DNA from: Candidatus Methanosphaera massiliense
GTDB taxonomy: Archaea; Methanobacteriota; Methanobacteria; Methanobacteriales; Methanobacteriaceae
Reading direction: 5' to 3'
Assembly (NCBI RefSeq): GCF_028890305.1
Contig: NZ_JARBXM010000001.1
Span: 1,344,501 to 1,408,500 of the forward strand
Length of the DNA stretch: 64,000 bases
The notes beneath the pieces were generated by a model. It made no database searches, had not been told where the DNA came from, and saw only the letters and a list, made by a program, of their open reading frames with translations. Shown piece after piece: positions 29,731 to 38,603 of this stretch (the stretch's first letter is position 1; every line of letters starts with the position of its first letter). A program made the translations under genes and the position numbers.

Positions 29731-30348
29731 TTATAGTACTAACCATTTTGTTATTATTTTTCCTTGATCTTTTGTTGTTTTATCTATCGCCACTAGTTTT
29801 ACTGTGACTTGCTGTGGTTCCATTGACGGTTCATAGTTTAATACTATTTCTTTATTTATGTCTGTCATTGTTGCTGTGATTATGATGTCGCCTTTTTCTA
29901 ATTTATTGTTTATGTAGTACTGTTTTTCTTGTTCCATGCCATCAGCTACTTGGGTGTAGCCTGTTATTGTGTATTCATCTTTTTGTTTGAAGAGTACTTC
30001 GTTTTCTATGATTTTTGCTGTTATTTCTTCTTGTATATCTGCATCATTTATTGTGTATTCCTGATTTGGTTGTTTATCATATTGTATTTCCAGGTATTGC
30101 GGTTTATCCAGTAATTCTTCTATTTCTATTATTTCATTATTTAATAGGTATATGCTTCCTGGTTTTGGATGTGTTCTGTTCTGATATTTTATGGTTTTAT
30201 TGTGAGCTTTGTGTTTTATTATTTGTCCTTCATTGTTTGTTTCTAGAAATTGATACATTATCAGGTTCTTGTATTTGTATTCTATTACTTGTCTGTATCC
30301 TTGTATGTCTTTGTAGTTTTTTGTCTCGTTTATGGTGTTACAGAACAT
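29731..30348 (-). CDS. unknown protein, paralogue of the next gene
   Basis: 205 residues, not recognised. It has no signal peptide or membrane helix and is rich in Lys, Glu, Asn and Gln. The second half aligns with the upstream gene: EYTITGYTQVADGMEQEKQYY, KLEKGDIIITATM, IVLNYEPS and VKLVAIDK ... KWLVL. The first half diverges. The pattern of short beta strands suggests a small all-beta fold repeated twice. It lies 27 bp after its paralogue, so the pair is probably one transcript. Confidence 0.75.
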   Translation of the reverse strand: MFCNTINETKNYKDIQGYRQVIEYKYKNLIMYQFLETNNEGQIIKHKAHNKTIKYQNRTHPKPGSIYLLNNEIIEIEELLDKPQYLEIQYDKQPNQEYTINDADIQEEITAKIIENEVLFKQKDEYTITGYTQVADGMEQEKQYYINNKLEKGDIIITATMTDINKEIVLNYEPSMEPQQVTVKLVAIDKTTKDQGKIITKWLVL

Positions 30349-30375
30349 TGACTTTTCATCTCCATTAGATGGTTG

Positions 30376-30996
30376 TTATAGTACTAGCCATTTGTTTATT
30401 ATGTTTCTTTTTTTCTCATCTTCGTCTGGCTTGTCTATGGCTACTAGTTTTACTTTTACTGTTTGTGAATTCAGGGATGGTTCATAGTTTAGCACTACTT
30501 CTTCATCAGCGTTATTTGATGTTGATGTGATTATGACATCCCCTTTTTCCAGTTTTTCTGTTGTATAATATTGTTCTTGTTTTTCTAGTCCGTCATCTAC
30601 TTGGTAGTATCCTTCTATGCAGTATTCATCGTATTCTTTGAATTCTACTTCATTGTCTGTTATTATGGATGTTACTGTAACTTCTTCTCCATTTACTATT
30701 CCTGTTATCTGATATTCCTTGTTTAATTCTCTGTCATATATTATGTCATTTTCCTCAGCTACTTCTAGTACATCCAGTATTACTTCACATCCTTCATCTC
30801 TGCAGATGTTACATCCTTCTGGTTTGTAGTAGTCATCATACATTGATGCATCCTGAAGGTCTCCTAATCCATCACCATATAAATCCACATATAGATTTGA
30901 CCCGTTTAATGAATATTTTATTGATTGCTTATAACATTCAACATCTTTTGCTCCTAGTACATCCCGTAATCGTTTACATTTCATGGGCTTCTTCAC
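30376..30996 (-). CDS. unknown protein, paralogue of the previous gene
   Basis: 206 residues, not recognised. It shares the C-terminal half of the previous entry (EYCIEGYYQVDDGLEKQEQYY, KLEKGDVIIT, VVLNYEPS, VKLVAIDK, KWLVL). Unlike its partner it is acidic, with DLYGDGLGDLQDASMYDDYY and a cysteine pair region CNICRDEGC that could bind metal. No signal peptide. The ATG at 30996 sits in AAACGTTTAC-rich context with GGAGTG upstream. It is probably an intracellular duplicated gene pair. Confidence 0.75.
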   Translation of the reverse strand: MKKPMKCKRLRDVLGAKDVECYKQSIKYSLNGSNLYVDLYGDGLGDLQDASMYDDYYKPEGCNICRDEGCEVILDVLEVAEENDIIYDRELNKEYQITGIVNGEEVTVTSIITDNEVEFKEYDEYCIEGYYQVDDGLEKQEQYYTTEKLEKGDVIITSTSNNADEEVVLNYEPSLNSQTVKVKLVAIDKPDEDEKKRNIINKWLVL

Positions 30997-31206
30997 TCCT
31001 TTTTGTTGTTTTTAGTTATTACTATTATATGTGTTTAGTATTTTATATTCATATCTCAACATCTGTATATGCCTTTGTATTCTTGTTACACTTTTTCCTA
31101 ATTTAATCGTTTATATTTTTATTTTATCCATTATATATTGATAAATTAACTATAAATACTAGTATTAAATATAGTTTTAATAAATTAATTTAAATAGGTG
31201 TTATAC

Positions 31207-32625
31207 ATGTATGAAAATAATATATGCTTATTAACCGATAGTTATAAGATAACTCACCATTATTTCTATCCAAAGAATACTGAACGTGTTTACTCCTACA
31301 TGGAAAGTAGGACAGGTTCTGAGTTTAATAAAACAATATTTTATGGATTACAATACATATTAAAGAAATACATGGAAGGCTGTGTTGTAACTAGAGAAAA
31401 AGTATTAGAGGCAGAGAAAGTTATCAACAAGCATATTGGTTCAGGTATATTTAATACTGATGGTTGGCTTTATATTGTTGATGAATTAGGTGGTAAACTA
31501 CCAGTTGAAATCAAGGCAGTAGCTGAGGGTACACCGGTAGATGTTGGTAATGTATTAATGACTGTGGAAAATACTGACAAAAAATGTTACTGGCTTACTA
31601 ATTACCTTGAATCATTATTATTACAGGTATGGTATCCATCTACTGTTGCAACATTATCTGCTGAGGTTAAAAAGGTCTGTAACTTCTATCTTGATGTAAC
31701 AGGTTCATGTAAGGATAATCTTCCATTCATGTTACATGACTTTGGTTATCGTGGATCTAGTTCTAATGAATCATCAATCCTCGGAGGTTCTGCTCATCTA
31801 TTAAGTTTCAGTGGTACAGATACCCTAACAGCACTTACTATACCATGTAACTACTATAACGATGATAATATGTATGGCTATTCTGTACAGGCTACCGAGC
31901 ATAGTGTGATGACATCTATGGGTAAAGAAGGAGAAATAAAACAGGCAATAAATGTTGTAGAACAGGCTCGTGATGGTGTATTATCAATGGTTATTGATAG
32001 TTATAATTATCGTAACTTCTTATTAAATGCATGTAGTAAGGGTTACAAGTTATATGAAACAATATGTAACTTCCTCAATCGTACAGAGGGTAATAAAGTT
32101 GTATTCCGTCCTGATAGTGGTGAACCAGTAAGTACTACCATTGATTGTTTAGAGATAATTGGTGAGGGATTTGGTACATATCTAAATGATAAAGGTTACA
32201 AGGTGTTTGATGCTAATGTTGGATTATTATGGGGTGATGGATTAGATTATCATCGTATTCGTGATATTCTCTTTGGTATGAAATCCTCTGGATGGGCTGC
32301 TGAGAACATTATCTTTGGTATGGGTGGTGGTATTCATACTAATGTTAACCGTGACACTCAACGTAACGCTTTCAAGTGTTCAGCTCAATTACGTGATGGT
32401 AAATGGTATGATATATATAAAAAACCATTAGATAGTAGTAAGAAATCTAAATCGGGTCGTTTTAAGTTAATTATGAATAATGGTAGATATCATACTGTTA
32501 AAATTAGTGATGATGGTGAGGATTGTCTTAGACCAGTATTTCGTGATGGTGAAATTCTTGTAGAGGATTCATTTGGTGATATCAGACGTAGAGCTGAATG
32601 TTACATTAATCATCCCTTAAGTTAA
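31207..32625 (+). CDS. nadV: nicotinamide phosphoribosyltransferase
   Basis: 472 residues from the ATG at 31207, which has AGGTG six bases upstream; the GTG at 31198 overlaps that site. The protein makes NMN from nicotinamide and PRPP in NAD salvage. Family landmarks are DSYKITHHYFYPKNTERVYSY, HDFGYRGSSSNESS, PDSGEPVSTT and GGGIHTNVNRDTQRNAFKCS. The length suits the NAMPT/NadV group rather than nicotinate phosphoribosyltransferase. It stands alone, and a bacterial origin is possible because the family is patchy in archaea. TATAAATA near 31151 is a likely promoter element. Confidence 0.9.
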   Translation: MYENNICLLTDSYKITHHYFYPKNTERVYSYMESRTGSEFNKTIFYGLQYILKKYMEGCVVTREKVLEAEKVINKHIGSGIFNTDGWLYIVDELGGKLPVEIKAVAEGTPVDVGNVLMTVENTDKKCYWLTNYLESLLLQVWYPSTVATLSAEVKKVCNFYLDVTGSCKDNLPFMLHDFGYRGSSSNESSILGGSAHLLSFSGTDTLTALTIPCNYYNDDNMYGYSVQATEHSVMTSMGKEGEIKQAINVVEQARDGVLSMVIDSYNYRNFLLNACSKGYKLYETICNFLNRTEGNKVVFRPDSGEPVSTTIDCLEIIGEGFGTYLNDKGYKVFDANVGLLWGDGLDYHRIRDILFGMKSSGWAAENIIFGMGGGIHTNVNRDTQRNAFKCSAQLRDGKWYDIYKKPLDSSKKSKSGRFKLIMNNGRYHTVKISDDGEDCLRPVFRDGEILVEDSFGDIRRRAECYINHPLS

Positions 32626-32654
32626 TCAACTTTCTTCTTATTTTTTATTACTTT

Positions 32655-32720
32655 TAATGTACATAATATACATTAGATACATATTATACTTAATGTAGTT
32701 TAAGTACATAAATATTTATA
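32655..32720 (+). promoter_or_regulatory. promoter and two palindromes before the AbrB-TIR operon
   Basis: TAATGTA (32655-32661) and TACATTA (32669-32675) form one perfect inverted repeat. TACTTAA (32687-32693) and TTAAGTA (32700-32706) form a second. A TATA-like AATATTTATA ends at 32720, about 24 bp before the ATG at 32744, so the message may be leaderless. The palindromes could be where the AbrB-fold protein represses its own operon. Confidence 0.55.
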
Positions 32721-32743
32721 GTAACAACAATAAACTAGAGAGT

Positions 32744-32935
32744 ATGAAAAATTACACGGTTAAAGCTAGGGCTAGAAAAGGAACTAACTCTATAGATCTT
32801 ACATTACCCGCAGATATACGTAAAGAATACTCTATCAGTCAAGGAGATATCTTTAAAATAGATACAGTAATAGAAAAGGATACTTTGAAGCTAGAATACA
32901 CGTTAATTTATCAGAATAAAATAGACAAGGAATAA
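32744..32935 (+). CDS. AbrB/SpoVT-fold DNA-binding protein
   Basis: 63 residues. The stretch VKARARKGTNSIDLTLPADIRKEYSISQGDIFKI is the swapped-hairpin AbrB pattern: basic first strand, LPxxIR turn, then xxGDxFxI. Such proteins bind DNA as dimers and are often antitoxins or autorepressors. Its stop is four bases before the TIR-like gene, with which it forms an operon. A distant paralogue lies at 63759. The role as antitoxin or regulator of the TIR protein is inferred from arrangement alone. Confidence 0.8.
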   Translation: MKNYTVKARARKGTNSIDLTLPADIRKEYSISQGDIFKIDTVIEKDTLKLEYTLIYQNKIDKE

Positions 32936-32939
32936 AGAA

Positions 32940-33413
32940 ATGAGTAATGAACCAAAGATTAATATATTCATCTGCTACAACCACATTGATGAATACTTTA
33001 AAAATAAATTAAATGAAATCATAGGCGATAAATTCACAATAAATTCATCACCACAAAGATATGATATAAAAAATGATTTTAACAAATATGTAGAGGAATT
33101 AAACAAGGAAAATACAGGAGACCGTAATATATTCATAGTATTAATGGGACCAGACACATATAAAAGTAAAAATGTAAACTGGGAGATAGACTACGCCCTA
33201 CATCATGATGCATGCATGCTAGGATTATGCCTACCTACAAACGATGACTACCTAAAAAGGAATATTAACACAAGTAAAATGCCAAGACAATTTGTTAACA
33301 ACCTACTAGCAGGATACATATCATACTTTGACTGGACAGATGAATACGATAATCTCGCTAATTATATAAAATTCTCATGTAACCGTAAAAATCACTGCCA
33401 CGCATTAATATAA
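32940..33413 (+). CDS. TIR-like protein, MTH538/ThsB type
   Basis: 157 residues. IFICYNHIDEYFKNKLNEI at the N-terminus and NIFIVLMGPDTYKSKNVNWEIDYAL in the middle match the MTH538 TIR-like family (DUF1863), which includes the Thoeris sensor ThsB. The glutamate in NWEIDYAL is at the place of the TIR catalytic acid. LGLCLPTNDDY completes the Rossmann-like core. AAGGA lies eight bases before the ATG. No ThsA-like effector is in the window, so a Thoeris system is not shown. It may act as an NAD-using enzyme, controlled by or paired with the AbrB protein. Confidence 0.8.
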   Translation: MSNEPKINIFICYNHIDEYFKNKLNEIIGDKFTINSSPQRYDIKNDFNKYVEELNKENTGDRNIFIVLMGPDTYKSKNVNWEIDYALHHDACMLGLCLPTNDDYLKRNINTSKMPRQFVNNLLAGYISYFDWTDEYDNLANYIKFSCNRKNHCHALI

Positions 33414-33914
33414 GAAAAAATATTAGATTTCTAGCCTAAACTTTATAATACGAGAAATAATAATCTATTAAGACTGAAAATAGATACCTACTTTTAATTT
33501 TTTTTTAAAAAAATAATTACTTATAATCGTTTTTACATTTGTTTTTTGATATTATTGGATATTACAGTATCTAATTCATCACCTATTCTTTCATTTTTAT
33601 AATTTTAAAAAATTCATCATTTTAAAATACAACATGACTTAATACTTGCCATTCATAGTATTTGCTAGCATTAATTAATCTATTCCATGTTTTATTAAAC
33701 AATTCCATTTTTTTTCTTTATTATTAAAATCAGCTGTGTTCCGTCTTAATTTATTTTATTTTTAATAAGATTTAGTAAACTATGATAATTTTTGTTTACT
33801 TTTTTTCAATACTTTATTGAGTTTAAAAAAAAAATCATATTATATAAAAAAAATAAGTAGGAGGGGTAGAATTAATTTAAAATAATGTACTCTACTAACA
33901 ATATTTATTAAATT
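33414..33914. other. gene-free AT-rich stretch
   Basis: About 500 bp without a convincing gene. A 28-codon minus-strand frame at 33622-33708 (MELFNKTWNRLINASKYY...) has no ribosome binding site and could be a gene fragment. Confidence 0.4.
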
Positions 33915-34301
33915 TTATGCAATATTATATCCTTCCCAATGTTCACCAGTTTTATGGTTATAATATTCACTATAACCTGTTTTTTTTGTTATGTCTCCAT
34001 GTTATACTAGGATCTGGATCAGATCCTGCACCATATCCATATTCCCAATCATCATCTTCAGATTGTTTTTTAGTTTTTTGCTTTTTTGTAGTTGTTTTTT
34101 TCGTCGGATTTTTTATTGTTGTATTATTAGTTGTATTATTATTAAGTGTAGTTGTATTATTTTGTAGAGTAATATTTGTATTATTTGTTTTATTAGTAGT
34201 ATTATTTAGCTTAATGTGATTTGTTATGTATGCTACTGAAATTCCTATAGTATACATATGAATATGAGTATACATAATATAATTACATTTTTTTCTTTCA
34301 T
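33915..34301 (-). pseudogene. small anchored surface protein, two frameshifts
   Basis: Starting at ATG 34301 with a Shine-Dalgarno-like TTAGGAA upstream, the first frame reads MKEKNVIILCILIFICIL, a membrane anchor, then stops. One inserted base gives GISVAYITNHIKLNNTTNKT and an Asn/Thr-rich linker, then a Lys/Thr stretch and DDDWEYGYGAGSDPDPSITWRHN. A second shift at an A8 run (33980-33987) gives KTGYSEYYNHKTGEHWEGYNIA and a stop at 33915. The joined product is a coherent anchored protein of about 128 residues, like those at 11682 and 43353. Decay, or A-run slippage for the second shift, would explain it. Confidence 0.7.
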
Positions 34302-34414
34302 TTTTTTTCCTAACCTTTAAAATTGTTTAATTATACTTATATCTGTATATATTTTTTCATGGTAATCTTAATTATTTTTCTAGAAAAAGATAATTGATTA
34401 TAAAGTTACCATAA

Positions 34415-35560
34415 TTACTTTTTATCATCATTTATATCATTTAAAGCCTTATTCTTGGAGATAATAAGATTATTCTTGGAAATCATTTCATCCTGTAACT
34501 TCCTGTATGATTCATGAAGATTTGATAATTCATTTTTTAATTTAGTGATTTCATCGGATAATTCTTTGTTTTCATCAATAAGATTATTTATAACATTATT
34601 TTCATATTTGGTAATATTGACAATACTGTCACCTGCTTCATTCATATATAGTTTAATAGGTTCTGGAATGACATCCTTGGAATCTCTGAATCTATTAAAT
34701 AATAATAGGAATTCATTGATTAAATCAGTTCTATCACTAGATGAAACATCACTTTTTATAAATCTTTTACTCCAATTGTCCAGATGATTAGCAATAGCCC
34801 AATGATAACTTTCATCATAGTTATCTAGTATGTCACCAACTAAATTATATACATCAAGATAATAACGTAAATTATCAGCACTTAACTGGCTGGTAATGGA
34901 TTCATCATCATCACGTTTAATGTAATTAAGCACTGGTCTGTTAATATATACTATACCCTCAGCTTTTGTAAGACAATAGTAAACAAAATATAAGTCCTCA
35001 CTAGGTTTATTTTCCAGGAATTGTATATCATTATCCTCTAGAAATTCTTTTCTATAAATTTTAGCCCATACAGATGGTGGAACTCTAAGAAGATTAGGAT
35101 TATCTCTTAAACGTTCTACTCTAATTCTGTTATTTTCAAGTTCTAGAAAATCCCATGATTTAATCTCATTAAATGTACGGCCAACAAACATGTAATTACC
35201 AGATACAATATCCACATCCTCATCCACTATAATATTATATAATATTTCACATGATTCGGGATTATATGTGTCATCTGGGTCAAGAAACATTATGTAATCA
35301 CTAGTAGCATGTTTTAATCCAACATTTCTTGGTTTACCAGCATATCCACTGTTTTCTTCAAGATAATAGCTTTTAACATTATCATATTCATTAGCATAAA
35401 GTTTTATTTTTTCATCACTATTATCTGTTGATTTATCATCTACGAATATTACTTCAATATTCTCAAATCCTATTGTCTGAGCTCTTATTGATTCTAGTGC
35501 TCTATCCAGGTAGTTGTTAACATTATATACTGGTAATATTACTGTTAATTTGTATGTCAT
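34415..35560 (-). CDS. family 2 glycosyltransferase with coiled-coil tail
   Basis: 381 residues. The GT-A domain begins at LTVILPVYNVNNYLDRALESI, with VIFVDDKSTDNS for nucleotide binding and the DxD-type FLDPDDTY at about residue 95. It probably transfers a sugar to a cell-surface polymer at the cytoplasmic face. Residues about 320-375 are a coiled coil (ENKELSDEITKLKNELSNLH). It is the last of three minus-strand transferases, 32 bp after the next one, and is probably cotranscribed. Confidence 0.88.
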   Translation of the reverse strand: MTYKLTVILPVYNVNNYLDRALESIRAQTIGFENIEVIFVDDKSTDNSDEKIKLYANEYDNVKSYYLEENSGYAGKPRNVGLKHATSDYIMFLDPDDTYNPESCEILYNIIVDEDVDIVSGNYMFVGRTFNEIKSWDFLELENNRIRVERLRDNPNLLRVPPSVWAKIYRKEFLEDNDIQFLENKPSEDLYFVYYCLTKAEGIVYINRPVLNYIKRDDDESITSQLSADNLRYYLDVYNLVGDILDNYDESYHWAIANHLDNWSKRFIKSDVSSSDRTDLINEFLLLFNRFRDSKDVIPEPIKLYMNEAGDSIVNITKYENNVINNLIDENKELSDEITKLKNELSNLHESYRKLQDEMISKNNLIISKNKALNDINDDKK

Positions 35561-35592
35561 GGCTTTTCAACTCTTATTATTGGATTAATTCT

Positions 35593-38418
35593 CTATTTCC
35601 AGAATTTCAGTTTTCGTAGTGGCTTTGTTATCTTCCAGCTAGTAGAATTATATACGTCTTTTTTGAATTTTTCTAATTCCTCTTTTTGTTCTAGGAGTAT
35701 TCCGATCTTCTCGTCTTTTTCCTGTTCCTGTACGGTTATATCATCCACTTGTCTTGTTAATTCATTGATTCTTTCATTTTTTTCTTGTTCCTGTATAGCT
35801 GTATCCTCTATTTGTCTTGTTAGTTGATTGATTTTCTCGTCTTTTTCACTGTTTTTATTTAGTAATTGTTCCTGTTCTTTAGTGAATTTCTTTTCAGTAT
35901 TGATTAGTTCCTCTTTTTTCTGAAGCAGTTTATTATTAGCTGTTATTAGTTCATTTTGTAATTTCAGTAATTCCTTGTTTGTTGATTCAAGTGCACTGTT
36001 TTTGTTTTTGTTGTCTTCTATGTATTCTCTGGTTTTTCTGGATTGTATTTGGATTAGGTTATCCTGGTATCTTATTAGTTTTATTATTGAAGTTATTATT
36101 TTTTCTGTCTTTAAGTCTATTTTTTTAAGTTCTGCTACTAATTTAATGTATTTAAGGATTAATCTTCTTTTATCAGTGCTTGATATCTGTGAGTTTAGTA
36201 GTGTATCCGTCCAGTTATTAAGATAAGCGGGCATTATGTCTAGTTTATCAGTATCTTGACTTACAAGTAGATCTATTAATCTTTTAAATACTGTTAATTG
36301 TGTTTCAAGATTATTAGTACATTTATAGCTCTTATTGTTAATGTAGCTATTAATTAGATTTGTATTTATTTTTGCTGTTTTTACTGCGGTTAAAAGTGTT
36401 TTTGCTGTATAGTATAATTCGTCATCGTATACATCTTCCATGAATGTGAGATTATTTTTTTGGAGGTATTTCTTGTTATAGATTATTGTTGATAGTTTTG
36501 GTATTTGTTTATCTGTATCTGATTGTTGTGTTCTTGTTATACTGTCAGCATATACTAATCCTACTCTTATAACATCATTATCCTGTGTTAGGTATGGTTC
36601 TATTATTTCTACCATGTTACTTGCTAGTGTGGTATCAGCATCTATGAATAATACATGGCTACCTGTAGCATAGCTTAATCCATTGTTTCTTAGTTTGCCT
36701 ATGCTTAAAGTATTCATATTATCTGTGAATATATTCACATTACCATATTTTTCATTGTATAATTTGATCTGTGTGTCTAGTTTCTTTATTGGATTGTTGG
36801 ATGCTATGATTACTTCTATTTTTTCAAATCCTACTGTTTGGTTAAGTAATGATTCCATCACATTAGTCAGATGATTATTATCATTGTTTGCTACTAGTAT
36901 TATGGATAAGAGGTACTCATTAGGACGTGGCAGTATATTAAAGGAGTTATCCTTGAAGTATAATATATGTGAATTCTCTATAAGGTATCTTTTATGATCG
37001 GATAGTGCTGCTGTATTTGCAAATTTATTGGATAGATATGTGTATATAGTATTATTCTTGGCATTGTTTTTCTTGTTTTTATCATCATAGTATGTTAATC
37101 GTATATGTATATTACATTTATCATCCTTTTTCAGTGGTATATGTATTTCGAAGTTATGCTTGTATTGCCATGTTCTTGAGAGAAATCTTTCATCTACCCT
37201 GTTATAGTATTTAACATATTCACCAGGATAGATGTTTATTTCTCCACCATAGGACTCTTTAACTGCATCTATTCCTATATTATCTATGTCAAAGTGACTA
37301 TTATAGAATCCTGTGATTACCAGCTTATCTTCATCTAAGGTTACTTCATCTAGCCATAAATTATGGTTTTTAAGATTATCTATTGTATAATCACCAGTCT
37401 TTATAATTACAGTATCATCCCTGTATTCCCTGTGTAATTCATTATACTTCAGGTATATGTAGAAGGTCTTAAACACTGGATTTGTAATGTTATCATTATC
37501 AGCAATAGTAGTGATACTAAGATGATCTAACACGTAATGTAAATAATTCCAGAATTCATCTAATTCACCACTGGATTCAAATGGTAACTCCCTGCTTTTC
37601 AACATCCACTGAAGATCATATGCTAATGTATACTGTATAAATAAGGGTACTTCACCCTCCTTTGATAGATAATAATCAATTAATTCAACATAATAATTCT
37701 TCAACTGATTAGTGAAGAATAACTTATTATCCCTTGTATTATCAATAAGAGAATCACCATTAAACCTACGTCTATAATAATAGATACAGGAATCTACAAC
37801 TCCATACCTATGCTTCTCACCTAATAACTTATTAATTAAAATACAATCCTCTGCATGAATAACATTAGATGGAAAACTATAGTTGTTTACTATTGCACTT
37901 TTAAAAAAAGATGAAGCACTTGATAACTGCGGATTATTAGGCTCGGCATCCAAATCAATGACACGTGAAGATTCAAACTTATAATTAAGCATATGTTCAT
38001 GATTTAAACGTTCAAAATAAGTTATAGGTATAGATACTAAATCCACTTCATCATAATGTTTCTCAAAGAAATTATAAACATCCTCCAGAGTATTAGAGGA
38101 GATGTAATCATCACTATCAAAGAAATTAACATATTTACCCTGAACATACTTTAAACCATTATTTATTGCAGCAGCACGGCCACAATTTTCCTGGTGTAAA
38201 ACTATTATATTAGCAGGATATTTTTCCTTGTATTCATTCAGTATCCTAAGAGAATTATCTGTACTTCCATCATCAACTAGTATTAACTGTACATTGTCTT
38301 TAAAATCCAATGTCTGATCTATCAATGAATCAATAGCATTATGCACATACTCTTCTGTATTATATACTGCCATTACGATAGAAAACTTGTACCTGCTTGA
38401 AATTTCTGTATCATTCAT
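35593..38418 (-). CDS. double family 2 glycosyltransferase with coiled coil
   Basis: 941 residues. The first GT2 domain (about 10-230) has FSIVMAVYNTEEY, ILVDDGSTDNS and NFFDSDDYIS. The middle part (about 330-490) is a beta-rich linker. The second, more divergent GT2 domain (about 503-700) has LLSIILVANNDNNHL, KLRNNGLSYATGSHV and FIDADTTL. Residues about 800-915 are a coiled coil with a 21-residue duplication (LTRQIEDTAIQEQEK / LTRQVDDITVQEQEK). The C-terminus STSWKITKPLRKLKFWK is a tail seen on many polysaccharide synthases. It likely builds part of a surface glycan with its neighbours. Confidence 0.88.
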   Translation of the reverse strand: MNDTEISSRYKFSIVMAVYNTEEYVHNAIDSLIDQTLDFKDNVQLILVDDGSTDNSLRILNEYKEKYPANIIVLHQENCGRAAAINNGLKYVQGKYVNFFDSDDYISSNTLEDVYNFFEKHYDEVDLVSIPITYFERLNHEHMLNYKFESSRVIDLDAEPNNPQLSSASSFFKSAIVNNYSFPSNVIHAEDCILINKLLGEKHRYGVVDSCIYYYRRRFNGDSLIDNTRDNKLFFTNQLKNYYVELIDYYLSKEGEVPLFIQYTLAYDLQWMLKSRELPFESSGELDEFWNYLHYVLDHLSITTIADNDNITNPVFKTFYIYLKYNELHREYRDDTVIIKTGDYTIDNLKNHNLWLDEVTLDEDKLVITGFYNSHFDIDNIGIDAVKESYGGEINIYPGEYVKYYNRVDERFLSRTWQYKHNFEIHIPLKKDDKCNIHIRLTYYDDKNKKNNAKNNTIYTYLSNKFANTAALSDHKRYLIENSHILYFKDNSFNILPRPNEYLLSIILVANNDNNHLTNVMESLLNQTVGFEKIEVIIASNNPIKKLDTQIKLYNEKYGNVNIFTDNMNTLSIGKLRNNGLSYATGSHVLFIDADTTLASNMVEIIEPYLTQDNDVIRVGLVYADSITRTQQSDTDKQIPKLSTIIYNKKYLQKNNLTFMEDVYDDELYYTAKTLLTAVKTAKINTNLINSYINNKSYKCTNNLETQLTVFKRLIDLLVSQDTDKLDIMPAYLNNWTDTLLNSQISSTDKRRLILKYIKLVAELKKIDLKTEKIITSIIKLIRYQDNLIQIQSRKTREYIEDNKNKNSALESTNKELLKLQNELITANNKLLQKKEELINTEKKFTKEQEQLLNKNSEKDEKINQLTRQIEDTAIQEQEKNERINELTRQVDDITVQEQEKDEKIGILLEQKEELEKFKKDVYNSTSWKITKPLRKLKFWK

Positions 38419-38603
38419 ATTTAATGACCTCTTTAATAGATAATAATAGTTGACATGATAATTTAATTATTAATAATTATCTCTTCAATATAATATAAAT
38501 TTATTCAAAAGAGACTCAATTAGTAATACAAATAAACAAATTGTCTAAAATCTGTTTTAAAAAATAAAAAAAGAGTAATGATAAAACACTGACAATACAT
38601 TTA

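Noticed and set aside
32940-33413. Complete Thoeris defence system
   Set aside because: Only the ThsB-like TIR protein is present. No ThsA (SIR2/SLOG or similar) gene lies nearby, so calling it Thoeris would go beyond the evidence.
33917-34219. Plus-strand frame with a hydrophobic, valine-rich product
   Set aside because: It is opposite the Asn/Thr-rich surface protein remnant, whose reading on the minus strand is far more coherent.
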